A DNA stretch of 64,000 nucleotides from the NCBI GenBank assembly GCA_032622095.1, contig CP136067.1, positions 125,459,030-125,523,029 on the forward strand, given 5' to 3'. Made by a program: the position numbers and the translations under genes. The stretch comes from Siphonodentalium dalli. Taxonomy: Eukaryota > Mollusca > Scaphopoda > Gadilida > Siphonodentaliidae. The notes below the pieces were generated by a model that saw nothing but the letters and a program-made list of their open reading frames with translations, had not been told where the DNA came from and searched no databases. Below are positions 1 to 12,554 of the stretch, piece after piece (position 1 is the first letter of the stretch; each line of letters opens with the position of its first letter).

Positions 1-35
1 CATATCCACAATAATTGTACTTCTGATTTGCGCAC

Positions 36-345
36 ATGAGTCCCTGGTTTACCACTGTGACTTTGGGTGTCAAACTGACTACAGTGGATTTGTTTCTTCG
101 CGCATGCGCAGAGGCATATTTAAAGAAACAATTAGTGTTTTATCGACAGCAAAGGAGAAGAATTTCGTTAGACAGAATGCGAACAAAGCACACATTAAAT
201 ATATTTGTGCAATCACAATTTCATTCCCATGACTTTAGCAGCTAAATTGGTGACAGGAAGGGCCCGTTGTTTCGCGCATGCGCAGAGACATATTTTGATA
301 AACGCTTTTTATCCTCAAAGGAGAAGCATTTCGTTATATATCTCG
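36..345 (+). repeat. Two tandem copies of a 174-bp repeat
   Basis: TTCGCGCATGCGCAGAG occurs near 99 and again 174 bases later, each followed by CATATTT, a diverged stretch, and AAAGGAGAAG-ATTTCGTTA. Preceding bases also align (TGACTTT). A third weaker trace (CACGTGCGCAGATG) lies at 451. The short open frames here are by-products. Confidence 0.6.
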
Positions 346-544
346 CGACCACAGGGAGCCACAATATATATAATACTATACAATTACATGTATATTGAAA
401 CTGGAATAGACTGTCTCGCTGAAATAATGTGTGACATATTTCACAGTTAGCACGTGCGCAGATGTATACCGGTCCGATACTTAACTATCGGGTCCATAAT
501 TGTATATGCGCATGTATATATATGAGCCTATATAAGCACGAATG

Positions 545-640
545 CGTCACTTAGATCTGCGTTTAAACCACGGATTTAGCTGACTCACGGTGGTTTAAAC
601 CTAGAGGTTTACGTAGATCAGGTTTAAACCTGAGATGACG
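545..640. repeat. GTTTAAAC inverted repeats
   Basis: GTTTAAACCAC faces GTGGTTTAAAC across a short spacer, followed by a third GGTTTAAACC palindrome. This can form a small hairpin; no function is assigned. Confidence 0.5.
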
Positions 641-762
641 AATCCGGCCTTTGGGGGGATATGAGCGATATCTGACTATATACCAAAATCGGTATACATG
701 TATGTATATATTCAGAGGGGAAAATATGACTACTCTCATTACTGTTTAATGCAGCCATCAAT

Positions 763-796
763 GGGTCAAATTGGTCAAATTGGTCAAATTGGTCAG
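763..796 (+). repeat. Short tandem repeat, 9-bp unit TCAAATTGG
   Basis: About four units in direct tandem. Confidence 0.7.
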
Positions 797-799
797 CAA

Positions 800-3700
800 T
801 CTGAAACATATTTTGGCACTGGGATCGTGGACTCTGGATCAAATAGTAAATCGAGTTGATATTCGTATATTACGCTCGGGCTCTCCTTGGTTCTTTTTGC
901 CAATATCGGCATTAAATTTGTCTATAACACCGGCGTTGGATGACACAGCAAGTAATTTTTCACAACAAATGCATTCTATTACCACAAAGCATCACATATT
1001 ATACTATCCGCGTGGGTCCGCCCGGGTTACCCAGGCTCTCCCGTGCTTCTCTGGCCCATGTTGTCATTTAAGGGGCAAATGAACCCGGCCGTGATTATCG
1101 TCATGACTTCTTCATTTTTCGTTTTCATTAAGCTGACCAACGAAATTGGTCTAAATCAAATTGATACATTTAAATCACAGGTGAATTCTACGTAAATTGT
1201 GAAGTAGTTACATTCATTTCTATCGCGATGCCTCAAATGACGTGACAATTTCTCCAGAATCTATACCCGCGATCTTGAAAAATCACTGATGGATATAGAA
1301 TAAAATATATGACGTCATTCACCTGCCTTAGGTATAAGCACCCTTAGTGGTTGCTAATATATGCTCAAGTAACATTAAGTTGTTCCACCCTACAGTGCGA
1401 TTCGCAAAAAAAGAAAAAGAAAATGAACTGTCCGCGATCAAGTGTGGGCACCCACCAGAATTCTGGGGGTCAAACCCGCGGATCGACACTGAAATAAGAT
1501 GTCACCAAACCGGAGTTGGGATGTCGAAGATGCGGATTATATATTTCGTATATTGACTGTCTTTGTCGGTGAATTAGTACTGATAATCACTCAATATCAG
1601 TCACGCATTCTAATGAATCTATTTTCAACTATTATAATAATTATGTATTATATATTAAGTCATACTTCATTATAACAGCTATCAATTTTGTCAGTTAATG
1701 GTGTGGTCCATAATGAACGTAGATCGCCTAATAGTTCCTTAAGCATCGGTGAAGCTGGTCCGCCAGTTCGGATTCGCGTGCACGAAAGAAATGTCTCAGA
1801 ATTGCACGGACTTTAGGACTTGAGCTAGTACAAGTTTGATAATTGCACCATTATATGGAGTATACCATTATCTTTCGGACAGGTCTGCGCATGGCATAAT
1901 TATGTATCTCTGTTGTTGTGTATGTTGGTGGACGGTGAGGGGTCAGTGCGATGTGCCCACGGGGAGGGGGCGTATTCTCTATGTCTCTGTTTGTGTTTGA
2001 ATTTTATGTTAATACATTTATATAGTAGGCTATTTTCAATAATATAGGCCCGGAACAGTTCATGGAAGGGAAACATTAAACAGTGTAAAGCATGGTTGGA
2101 TAGGAACGTGGCTGTATAGCGGTCTCAGTTGGTGTTTCCACTCAGAGTTTCTTAATGCGCACCCCCGGGTCGAGTAGTTCCATTTGCACCCAATGCTTTA
2201 GTTCAGTCAAAATACGACAACATGTTACAGAATTTATTTTATTCTTAATGTATGCAGGGGCTTGACAACATAAACAAAATTCGCTTTGAGATCTGTTTGT
2301 AATGTATGAAAATTGTAATCATTTCCCGCTATTACCATAGTTCTTTTCGATCGCTTTTGTTTAAGGGTAGTTCGATTGAAATGGACCCAACAAGAAGTGC
2401 ATTTAAATAGTTAGGACATGTTATATTACTTATATACCAAACGGAATGGCGTGAAATTCTCTATACAATAGGTGTATATATGTGGTTGTGAATATCTTAC
2501 CAAGGTCAACCAGGATTCTGTTTTCCGGATGCTACCTAGAAAAAGTGGCCTCTCCAGAGGAAATGGTGTCTGTCATGGCGGCTACTTTGCGTAATGTGCC
2601 GCAGACTATAGTATAGTACATAATGTTTCATATATAGGCGATTGAGCCAAAAAATACCGACTAAGAGAACAGATTAACTTCGATATATTCATGGATATAT
2701 AGAGGACGCATAATTATTTATCTTTTGTTGAGAAGTTTTGTGACAGATTTGCTTTGTTCACTTAAATGACCCCACCCTCTAATAGCTACCGTGGTCTCCC
2801 TGTTGAACGGTTTGATCGAGGTTGGGCGAGACACCACACAAGTAGAAATTAAAAACACAAACCCGGTCTCTGGTGACAAAAGTTAATACGTGAAAAGTAA
2901 GATGAGGTGGCTTCATTCTATATGGCAGGATAACCTCCTTAATATATGGTATTAACTGTTTCTTAAATTACCATCATCGTATCGTAATGTTTCGCCATGT
3001 GGGGTCTCAACACAACCCCGAATCGGATACGACTAAACGGATAACCGAAACGACAGCATGCATGGCCTTATGTATACGTCATCTTTGATTAATTTTGAAT
3101 GCGCAAATTTGACTTTTGAGATGAATGTTCAATTAATTTAATTAATCCATCCACAATAGATGTGTATACATGATTCGCATTCATATTGAGATGAGATAAG
3201 TAGTCCAACTCATCAGTCTCAGATACACACGAAACACGCGAAAACTCACCAGAACTCTAAAAGTACTTTGGATATTTACTGCACAGAAGATCCTGTGTTA
3301 GTGACAACTTGATCCGCCCCTTGACATCTATCTGGACCGATAGTGGTCCCACCATATCGCGCTCATTTTGAGAATGATATACGTGTTTTTAAAACTCTGT
3401 TAAAATATATGCTCATACCGGCACATTGTCGGCAGTGTGGATCGAAGGTCAGAGATTATACTAGTGAATAGATTTTCTTTGAGAGAGCAAAATAAAAAAC
3501 ACTGTTGAAATAATTCGCTAACAATTGGTAAATGGTTAGATCTGGGATAACCGACTGACATCGTGTGGGTATACTATTCATGCTTCGTACGGACGCACAT
3601 AATTTCTCCCTTGTCTGTTTTACGATGAGAAACAAACTTATTCGCGTATATTATATGCGTGAAAATTGCTTTCCCCATTCACTCATGTTTGGTGATACAT

Positions 3701-4255
3701 TCCGGGTACACGGGGATGTTGAGTGCTAACTTATCAGTTTAACGCACCGGCACAAGTCCACAATATGTCTTTAATATAACATATACATATCCGATGTTAA
3801 ATGGGCGGGATTCGCGTCGTTGGATTTCCCTGATTCCTTTGGATTGTTCGATGTTTTTCAATTCATTGGAGGGAGTACAATTTCTGAGGAAGTGATATGG
3901 ATTATTTGTAAACTGTCAATCATGTCCACTACAGCAAATCTTGGGTAGATTGTATGACTATAGTATGGTGTTGCGATTTGTGTGATTTAGAATGGGGATA
4001 AACGTGCTGTCTGTCTGGATTGATTTTGGGACGGTTATCGGTAGGTTTTCTGATTGAAAATATCCGTTGTACCGGCTCGACGCGGCGCCGATATTTAAAA
4101 CTGTATTTTCCATCTCAAAACTCCATCGATAAAGGTCCCAAATCACACCAGAAAACATGATTATCCTCTACATATTTGACGTTCTTTGTATTACCATATC
4201 AGGTATAGACTAACTAGAACGCTCCTTATTATTCTTTGCTCTGAGAAAAATCGGT
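800..4255. other. No recognisable gene
   Basis: AT-rich sequence with only short open frames in both strands, none with recognisable protein features. No clear tandem or inverted repeat of note was seen. Confidence 0.5.
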
Positions 4256-4259
4256 ACCC

Positions 4260-4450
4260 AACTTAACTGTGACTTGACCAATATGTGTACATCGATTTCC
4301 AGGCTATTAGTGCAGACCCCTATTGAGATAATGCCCTCCGGAGCATCATTAATGCTCTCCTGTCTGACGTTGCTCAACTATAGTTTTCGTGTTCAATCCT
4401 GAATACTAATGAGAACATGTTAATGAGAATTTACGCCGCCAGATACCGAA
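4260..4450 (+). repeat. Dispersed repeat, copy 1 of 2
   Basis: Shares ATCGATTTCCA, TATTAGTGC-GACCCCTATTGA, GATAATG, CTATAGTTTTCG and CGCCAGA in order with 5228-5392. The copies lie about 960 bases apart and are clearly diverged. No coding capacity was seen. Confidence 0.65.
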
Positions 4451-5227
4451 CTTTGTGACTTTTCGATGCTGAAAATTTTGGAAATGTCGTCGGGATGTTT
4501 AGTGCGTACATGCCCCTGTTGCCCGATGCCCATGCTCATTTGATGGCCATGACTCGTTCATTCTTCCATATATTTGGAAGGAGGTAAAGATGGGTCGCTA
4601 AATACACGAATTGCTGAACGAAACAAATATGTGTATACCCTGAAAAATCTGTCCAAAATAATATCAATTTGCCAGCTGCTTTGACATATAAAATAAACGC
4701 TCTTTATTTTGCCAAATCAGGAATAGATCTCGCAATCACACAGCCGCAAAATTATTATATTGTTATGACATTGTTTGTTATTAATTTGGGACTACGCTTT
4801 TTAATCTTCCAGTCTGCTCTGAAAAAAAGCCTGCTCAAACTAAACTCAAACTTGAGTAAGTCTTTATGTGAGTCCGTTTGTCCAAGTTTCCTTCGACGTG
4901 AACCAGCTAATGAAATCTGTTGGGATAATGCTGGTTTTACGTCGAAGTCTTGGTATCAGACTTTACGCCCAGATCAAGTGGTAGGAGTTGTTTTCACTTT
5001 AATCGATTTTTAATATTGGTGGTTAAATACACAAACTGTCGACGATCTAAGTATACTATAAAATTTATTACAAAAAGTGGTTGCAATTTTTAAGCTGTTT
5101 TCAATCTTTGAGATATAACAGACACACTCTTTATTGTTTCATATATTCTGAAGAAAATCGGAACCGAACTTGGTATGACTTTCTGAAACATATAAAGTCC
5201 GTATACAATTAAGTTACCAAGATCCGG

Positions 5228-5392
5228 TGAAGTTGAAAATCGATTTCCATGTTATTAGTGCGGACCCCTATTGAGATAATGATTCCAGGATCACCGTTAG
5301 AGATGTCCAACCTGACTTGAATCCACTATAGTTTTCGACGCTGAAAGCTAATGATAACATTTTAATGAGATATTTACGACGCCAGAAATCAT
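5228..5392 (+). repeat. Dispersed repeat, copy 2 of 2
   Basis: Partner of 4260-4450; same ordered words with many substitutions. The stretch between them holds a 114-codon open frame (4669-5013) without recognisable features. Confidence 0.65.
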
Positions 5393-5397
5393 GATTA

Positions 5398-5492
5398 CAG
5401 GTACATTTGAAAGTAATCGATTACGATTACGATTACTTGTAATCAAGAAATGTCATGATTACTGATTACAGACGATTACTCACCCTAATCTA
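5398..5492. repeat. TAATC/GATTA-rich repeat end
   Basis: Stretch of overlapping ATTACGATTACTTGTAATC-like words. The same kind of sequence recurs at 7565-7695. Such GTAATCGATTAC arrays are familiar from termini of invertebrate MITE-like elements. The two blocks flank the LINE fragment, but no target duplication was found to join them. Confidence 0.55.
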
Positions 5493-6244
5493 AATATATA
5501 CGTTAAACTTAAGAAATGGGGTTTCTGCAATGGTCCAAACGTGATACCATATCGAAGGCATCACACATTTCGTATGCGATAGTGCAATTGAAACTCTCTG
5601 GGCTCTCTGTCTGTTACTCGTAGATACATGTCTCTGTATATTATTCGTCGGTTCATGTGAGCCATTTCCGTTTAATGTGCGCAGATATGTCGTAACGGAG
5701 GGCATACACGCTATAAACATATCACGGATATTTCTCATTACTTTTACAAAAATATCCATATGGATGGCTATTGGATAATCATAGTCTCACACTGTGGTAC
5801 TGTGGAGTGTGCAAAGATACAAACAACATATTAGAAAGTTAGTACAATTTTGTCATGTGTTATGTTAGTGGTACAGTGTGTATATACATTCTGGCAGTGG
5901 ACACAGCTAACAACACACAATTGTTGAATACATCATGAATGGCTATAAACTTGTGATACAGACAATGACATGTTCTAATATGAACAAATAGGCTAGCCGA
6001 CTTCATTTAGGATTAAATTGAATTAGGACTGCTGCAGACAATGGCCGTAGAGTCACACTGGTACAATAGGGCTAATTAACTGAACAAAGCAGGTGTGATG
6101 TACATTTTATTTTACTTCTTCTGTCTGACCATGTGTGGTCAACCTCTTCCGAGTTATCCCGATCATAGTATTGGTAAATATCTTCCCTCATTTAAAATTA
6201 TGTACATCTAAAATATGTCAGATTCAAATTCAAGCATGCATGAA

Positions 6245-7344
6245 TGGTTGGACCAGCAATTTAACCTTTGTCGTGCTGGAGTAGTCTGAATCTTCTGCAG
6301 TGCATGACATGGCATAATCTTGTTGTTAGGAGTTGTAGAGTGTCAATCTTGATGGGTGAAGAGTCACTAATACTGATCTTAGAGCAATCCAGGATGACCT
6401 CTAGTTTTTCATCATCAGGAAACCTGTTGAAATTTTGATGGAATAGATTATGGTACTCTTCGGATATGGTTGTGAGCACACTCGCCCTTACGTCATTTAA
6501 AGCATGGCATTGCAGTAGAAAATGTAGCCTATCTTCTTTCTCCTTGTGACATAATCAACATATACCATTGGATTTGCCAATGTTCTGTCTGCTGCTTAAT
6601 GTTGATAAACCAACTGTGACTACTAAGCTCTTTGGTCATCAGCTGTCTTTTTGCTAGTTGTCTCTCGATGCATGAGTCGTCCTGGATACAGATGTTGTTA
6701 TATAATGCGAGAGCTTTGATCTGTATCTGCCCTTCTATTGGTAAGAGTCCGGAGAGGATGTACACGGCTGGATCAGCAACATTGGTGGGTAGAGACATTA
6801 TTCTCTTGAACTTTTTTTAAATGTTTCTAGATGTTGGAGATTAATCCCATATGATAGCAGTATATCACATCCGTATGTCAATAAGTGATATATGTAGGTT
6901 ATATACAGGTGAATACAAGTGCCAGGATCCAGACCATTTTCCATGCAGTCCGATAGACATTAAGCTGTATGTTGCTCTACGTACTTCTGTGATGTTGTTC
7001 TCAATGGACTGTTTAAGCGACTGTTCTGTGCTTGTTGATCGTATGAGTCACAGGTGCATTGTAGATTCCACGTTAGGCATACTGTCATTGCTCATAATCC
7101 AGGCATGTTCATTTGAGTACTTTCGGTTGTTCGGATGGACAATAACTGTAACACTTTTCGGCTGTTGTAGCTTATATCTGTGTAAGCAGCTATGGTGGTA
7201 TGCCAGGTTAATAAGTATTTGCAAATCTCCCGGGTTTGTGCTGAAAACTGCTACATCATCGGCACAAACTGCGGCGTTCAGATGAATATTTCCAATGCTG
7301 GTTCCGGCATCTGTACTCTGAAACTTGTGTAGTAGATCTTCCAC
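6245..7344 (-). pseudogene. Non-LTR retrotransposon (LINE) ORF2 3' fragment, broken
   Basis: Reading the minus strand from 7344 downward gives a reverse-transcriptase fragment with the catalytic-motif form CADDVAV, then LQ-x-x-KS, then the segment NITEVRRATYSLMSIGLHG. After several stops and frame changes come DPAVYILSGLLPIEGQIQIK, ALALYNNICIQDD and RQLMTKELSSHSWF, ending with a short arginine-rich tail near 6261. This is the order seen in the C-terminal half of CR1/L2/Nimb-like LINE ORF2 proteins. The 5' part of ORF2, including the endonuclease, is absent, so this is a 5'-truncated dead insertion. The clade is a guess. Open frames on the opposite strand here are shadows. Confidence 0.82.
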
Positions 7345-7564
7345 ATCATGATTAACAAACGGATGATCATCAAATAATTCTTAGTGTTATCTTCTATGTG
7401 ATGGGTATTGAATCTAGCAGAACATGAACATAATTTATAATTTTTTGAATGCATGTAAGAAAATTAAAAATATATTAAAATATATTTATATAAATAAATA
7501 CACATAAAACATTCCCAATAAGTTGGTGCATAACTTCACGATGAAACCTTTCCAATACATGTAA

Positions 7565-7696
7565 ATGTACAATGTAATTGTAATCGTAGTCGATTACATT
7601 GGAAAAAATGTAATCAGTAATCGTAATCGGAATCATATAAATCAAAAGTAATTGTAATCGTAATCGATTACATTTGCATGTAATCGCACAAACCCT
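7565..7696. repeat. TAATC/GATTA-rich repeat end
   Basis: Second block of GTAATCGATTAC words, ending in CACAAACCCTG, which resembles the inverted CAGGG ends of hAT-like elements. The partner end is uncertain. Confidence 0.5.
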
Positions 7697-7697
7697 G

Positions 7698-8155
7698 ATG
7701 TACATATAAAGTTTCAGAAATGTGGCTCCTTTTCAACACAACCAACACCATACGCATACGCGATGTCTAACATGGGGCATAATACAATTGTATTATCAGC
7801 GCAATGGAGTCATTCGATCATTTGGGGTGTTTGCTTAGCAACCGCTACTACCTTTAAATAACTGTTAGTTTCACTCTTCTGGCTAGATATGTCTAATATT
7901 TCACAATAAGGTGCTGACTGAATTGAAAACGCCATTTCCCAGCACTTATTTACGATGATAAAAGCTATAATTGCATTGTACTTTCAATTCCGGGTAGTTG
8001 CCTAGCAACCGTTACCAGGGAGTGATGATATGGCAAAGTGTCCCGATCTTAAAATACTGAATGGTCCATGGGGAACATACCTGTAATGTTTCAGACCTGT
8101 GGTGCTACTTGAACATAACCAATATCATGCGCATAAACACGTGTCTACAATAGGT
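7698..8155 (+). repeat. Two diverged tandem copies of a ~380-bp repeat
   Basis: GTTTCAG-A-TGTGG-(C/T)-CT followed by ACA(A/T)AACCAA and a CATACGCATA-like word occurs near 7712 and again near 8089. AGCAACCG(C/T)TAC, with GTTGC(C)TAGCAACC-like flanks, occurs near 7837 and 7993. Confidence 0.5.
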
Positions 8156-8159
8156 CTAA

Positions 8160-9405
8160 AAACCTCTGGGAGGCCCGGTCAGGGCACAGCTCGCTTTAGA
8201 GAACCAGGGTTCAAAAGGTTAAGGGAGATACCGAACACTTTCTGATAACCTGTCCGTTGTACTCAACCCAATGAACTGATCTGATTGATACAATGAATTC
8301 ATTTCAAGTATTTCCCCATGAAGCTTTCTTGATTGTCGACATCACGCTCAAAAACAACGATAATTTCAATCTCCTTGATGCAGCCTTAAAATTTATTAAA
8401 TTGTCCGGCAGATTATCGTAATTAATCAATAAACTAAATATATTATGCATGTATCCTTGTGTATATATGTGTACATATGTATACATAAGCGTATATATAT
8501 ATGCACTGATTGAATTAAGTCATCATAAAAAACATTAAATATAACGTTCATGCGTACAAACTCACATGTCGGCTATATAGTTAGTCACCCCTAACAAATG
8601 TACCCCAATCAACATCCATTAACGAACCACATGACTTATATATTTAACTCGCACCCCAGACGTACCCCCACCAGACCACCACCACCACACTATCACTCAC
8701 CAGTAATACTTAATAGTATAGTTATTCAAATTCAATTGTTATTGTATACATGCACCGTCATGCCAAACCTATTTTGTTTAATATACCACATATATCTGTT
8801 GTCATACTTATTCTGTATTGTGGGGAGCGGGGGTCCATCTAAGTTTTAAGAACTCGTCATCCAATCACCTAGTAATCACCTATAAATATACTATTAAAAT
8901 ATGTTTAAACCAAACCATTTCCCTTTTTATTTTGTGGAAACTATGTGATCGCGCACCCAATTGAACAACCAAATTGTTCTCGTAATAAAATTACAGAAAA
9001 TTTCAGTCTCCCAATATAATTTGTTTTGCAACCTTTTGCGTTGGCCTATTTTAGTTAATAATGACACAACGTTGCATTTCTAAATGACTTATTAACATGA
9101 TCAATCGTTCCTTCATTACAAATTTAAGAACAATTGAATATAAGTTGACTTCCGTATCGTACGTCATCGGGACTAATCGCTCGTATCGATCAATACATGT
9201 TATTACGTCACATGAACACACATGGTGTCGATTTAGTACGACACTGTTTTAATATTTGTTTTTAGAAATATGAAGTTGGGTTATTGTTACATAATGGGGA
9301 ATGACAACAACCTGGGTCGATGTGAAGGTCTGTTGTTAAGTGATGATTTGATATGTATTCAGTATAGATAACTTTATTTACATCGTATAATGCAACGGTG
9401 GTATA
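8160..9405. other. No recognisable gene
   Basis: AT-rich sequence with a short TATACATA-type simple run near 8460-8505. No protein or RNA gene was recognised. Confidence 0.5.
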
Positions 9406-9411
9406 AGCAAC

Positions 9412-10173
9412 GAGGGTGGTATTCACCGGCTGGGTTCATAATATAGTCCAGGTAGTTTTACGAGGTGACGCTCGATGCTAAGCTATCGGTGGAAAAATAG
9501 ATGGGAAGACATCGGCGCGCGGTATAGGATTATCCAATCAAGGTGATTGGCGTCAATCATAGATTGGCCACCGGTCACATAAACATGCTGCGCGTAACAG
9601 TACACGTTTGGTTCTTTTCAACAATGAGCAACCGGGGAAAAGGACGTGGGGCAAAATATACCACCGACGAGCGTAAAACGTTTTAGGGCATTGTGGAGAG
9701 AAGAATCAAAATATTAGAGAACAAAGAAACCGGCACCAGTCACCAGCGCCGGAAAAAATGATGCATGGAAAGAAATTCTTTGGAAATGGCAGGGAAATTT
9801 CAAAACAGAACCAAAAGACAAACCAAATTCTTCTGAGAGGTTATCTTCTTGGCTCTTCATTTTCACGCTGTGCTAATTAAAAAAAACCTCAATAATATAA
9901 TTGAAACTCATTCTGCAGATGTATAAACGCCAGCATGAGTCTCCACACAATTATACCCAAAAATTATACCGCTATGCATGCCGATTGTGGCTTGTAAGCG
10001 TTCACGAATTAGTCGTGAGACGACGTCAATCGACAAGTGACAAATCTGATAGAGTGGATCAATCACATCATCGACAACGTGTGTCGTTGGTGCTAAAGCA
10101 AAGATACATTTGCGTTCAGCCACTACCAAATAAACTACATGGTTTTAAAATAGTCTCGCTTGGTGAATCGCAC
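9412..10173 (+). mobile_element. Harbinger-like element remnant with a Myb/SANT-like ORF
   Basis: The left end GGGTGGTATTCACC, followed by a diverged ATATAGTCCAGGTAGTTTT, is the inverted partner of the right end ATAGTCTCGCTTGGTGAAT-C-GCACCC. This gives terminal inverted repeats of roughly 45 bases around a 760-bp body. The interior holds the Myb-like reading frame at 9624. GGGTG termini and a Myb/SANT-like protein are both usual for PIF/Harbinger transposons; the superfamily is inferred. No clean 3-bp target duplication was identified. Confidence 0.6.
9624..9845 (+). pseudogene. Myb/SANT-like DNA-binding domain gene, broken
   Basis: ATG at 9624 opens MSNRGKGRGAKYTTDERK followed by an in-frame TAG, then GIVERRIKILENKETG and a frameshift in an A run. 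The intact-frame version of this segment in the palindrome copies reads ERRIKILKNKETGTIHQRRK then NDAWKEISLEIAGKYPNRT. The pattern (E-x-L/I-V-E-x-x-I-x-I-L-x-N-K ... K-x-x-A-W-x-x-I) is that of the Myb/SANT-like domains that accompany Harbinger transposases. This copy cannot make a complete protein. The 3' half of the element has open frames on both strands with no recognised product. Confidence 0.65.
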
Positions 10174-10684
10174 CCCAAGGGTGCTATTCACCAAGCGAGA
10201 CTATTTTATAAACCAGGTAGTTTATATGGTAGCGGCTGAACGCAAAGGTATCTTTGCTTTAGCGCAAACGACACACGCTGTCGATGGTGTGATTGATCCA
10301 ATCTATCAGTTTGTCACCTATCAATTGACGCCGTCTTACGACTAATTCATGAACACTCACCGGCCACAATCGGCATGTATATAATTTTTGGGTATAATTG
10401 TGTGGAGACTCATGCTTGCGTTTATATATCTGCAGAATGAGTTTCAATGATATTAATGAGTTTTTTTTTAATTAGCACAATGTGAAAATGAAGAGCCAAG
10501 AAGATAACGTCTCAGAAGAATATTGTTTGTGTTTTGGTTCTGTTTGGATATTTCCCTGCTATTTCCAAAGAAATTTCTTTCCATGCATCATTTTTCCGGC
10601 GCTGGTGAATGGTGCCGGTTTCTTTGTTCTTTAATATTTTGATTCTTCTCTCCACAATGCCCAAAAAAGTGTTACGCTCGTCGG
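9664..10684. repeat. Small palindrome of two element ends, ~0.5-kb arms
   Basis: 9664-10174 is repeated in reverse complement at 10179-10684, with only a few bases (CCAA) at the centre. The centre reads GCACCCCAAGGGTGC, that is two element termini placed end to end. The arms carry the Myb-like segment and the 3' end of the element. Confidence 0.85.
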
Positions 10685-10778
10685 CAGTGGGGGGGGGGGG
10701 GGTCTGGAAAACAATTGCACATATAGGGCCCAAAAAGTTTTTTCCGACCCCGATGGACCCACCACCCCATTTGTGCAA
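10512..10778 (-). pseudogene. Myb/SANT-like domain fragment, left arm copy
   Basis: The minus strand carries TADERNTFLGIVERRIKIL and NDAWKEISLEIAGKYPNRTK in one frame. The authentic N-terminus seen at 9624 is replaced by a poly-G/C tract and unrelated sequence, so it is a truncated copy. Confidence 0.6.
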
Positions 10779-12503
10779 ATTCGTTCCTCCAAATGTTAGG
10801 GACCCACCCCCTTTCTCATGTTTTTATCAAAATTTAAGAGTTTTTTTAGCCGTTCTTCAATAACTGTGTTAACTGCCTTTCAATCCCATTCACTATCCTC
10901 TTTTGGTGCAAAGTGTGTAAAATTAAGACTCAAGCAATAACATCCTTAATCGGTAAAGCAAAGGTCAGAAAAACGAAAAATAAACTGTATTTCCAGGTGT
11001 TTCCTGGTGTTTCCAGTATCTAACAACAATAATAAAGCATTGTGTAGGTACACTGTATGTCACAAATTGCCCTATAGACCGCAGTATAGACTTAATATAT
11101 CGAGCGTGTTTAGTCTGACAGAGAACACTGGCCAGTGTAAATAGTGGTAAACAGGTCAGGGGTTCTACAATTATTTGTGCATGATCAAAGAACTCTTTAG
11201 TCTTATTCACCAGGGTGGGTGAGGAGGGGAATTGTTTTGGTTAGGTATAATACACATAGATATATGGTTATCATACCCCCGATATTAGTCAGCGGGTATA
11301 TAGTTGACGTCTCGAGCCGTCCGTGTGTCCGTCCGTACAAACATTTTGCATCATAACTCAAGAGTCGGTTGTCATATTTTGATGCTCTATGACATGTGAC
11401 GGACCAGAAATGGGGAACGAATATGCATAATATCACGGATTGTGAGTACCAATGCCTACCAGAGTTATCCATGGGCCCTGTTTATGAAATTAAATCCGTA
11501 AAAAGTTTTTGCCATATAAGTTGAAGTGTCGGTTGTCGAATTTTGAAGTGGTTTGGTATGGTGATAGACCTGAATGATACGGGAAGGATGTGTGCATATA
11601 TGACTGCTTATCACAGGTTTTGCCTGTCGATGCATACCAGAGCTACCAACTTGGTTCCATCCGTAAACACATTTTGCATTATTATAACTCAACCATTTGT
11701 ACGTATATTTGTGCACTAGAGTCTGCAGTATAGTCTCAGTCAGATTTTATTCTTGATTTTAGTTTGAACTTTGAAGACATTGAAGAATGTCATTTCTCAA
11801 AGCATCTGAATGCAGAACATTATTTCAGTTCATCTATTTGTAAGCGATAACAGTATACAATTAGTATTGTAGTTTAGTCTTGTTGAGCAGTATTTAAGCT
11901 TCAAGATGAAGTTCGTAAATTCAAGGAGAATAGCGTCACCTTCAGTTGGGATTGTCTGAACAATAAACAGTAACGGCCATTCATCATAACCAATTCAGTT
12001 TTATTTGGATAAGTTCTGCAAATTAACATTACTTGCAATCATTAAAAAGATGAGAAATAACCAAAAGGAATGAATTTGATTGCCTGCCAGAACAAGACAG
12101 TATTTCAGACATTAGAAATTTAAGAGACACCCTTTTCAATTTCATGTTATGCAACAATCGGGCCAATGATATCTAGTCATCATTGAGTATTCACCATGTA
12201 GTATTTGTGATACAGTTTTGTTATGTTATTACTTTTATTCGGGTAATACAACTGGGTAATACATTAATTTTTTTCACTAAATTACTGTTTTCCACTGAGA
12301 AGTGGGACGGGATCCTGTGAAATCCAGAATGTTGCTAAATCTGAGGCTAAATAGTCACTATAGCTGTCTATATAGCCATATGCCAACAAACATGATACTA
12401 ACATGCTTACAAACAACATTACATGGTCAGTACTTGTAAATTGTTTGAAAAAAACACATTTTTGAAAAAAAATTACAAGCACGATTGTTTCGGCCTCTGG
12501 ACG

Positions 12504-12554
12504 ACATGAGGGGGTCTACAAACAAAATTCGTATATAGGGCCGGGTGGGTGGGT
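12504..12554. other. Spacer at the centre of the 4.7-kb palindrome
   Basis: Unpaired sequence between GGCCTCTGGAC and GTCCAGAGGCC; includes GGGTGGGTGGGTGG. It would form the loop of a cruciform or foldback hairpin. Confidence 0.7.

Noticed and set aside
6851-7285. 144-codon plus-strand frame as a gene
   Set aside because: It is the antisense of the LINE reverse-transcriptase fragment, which has recognisable motifs on the minus strand.
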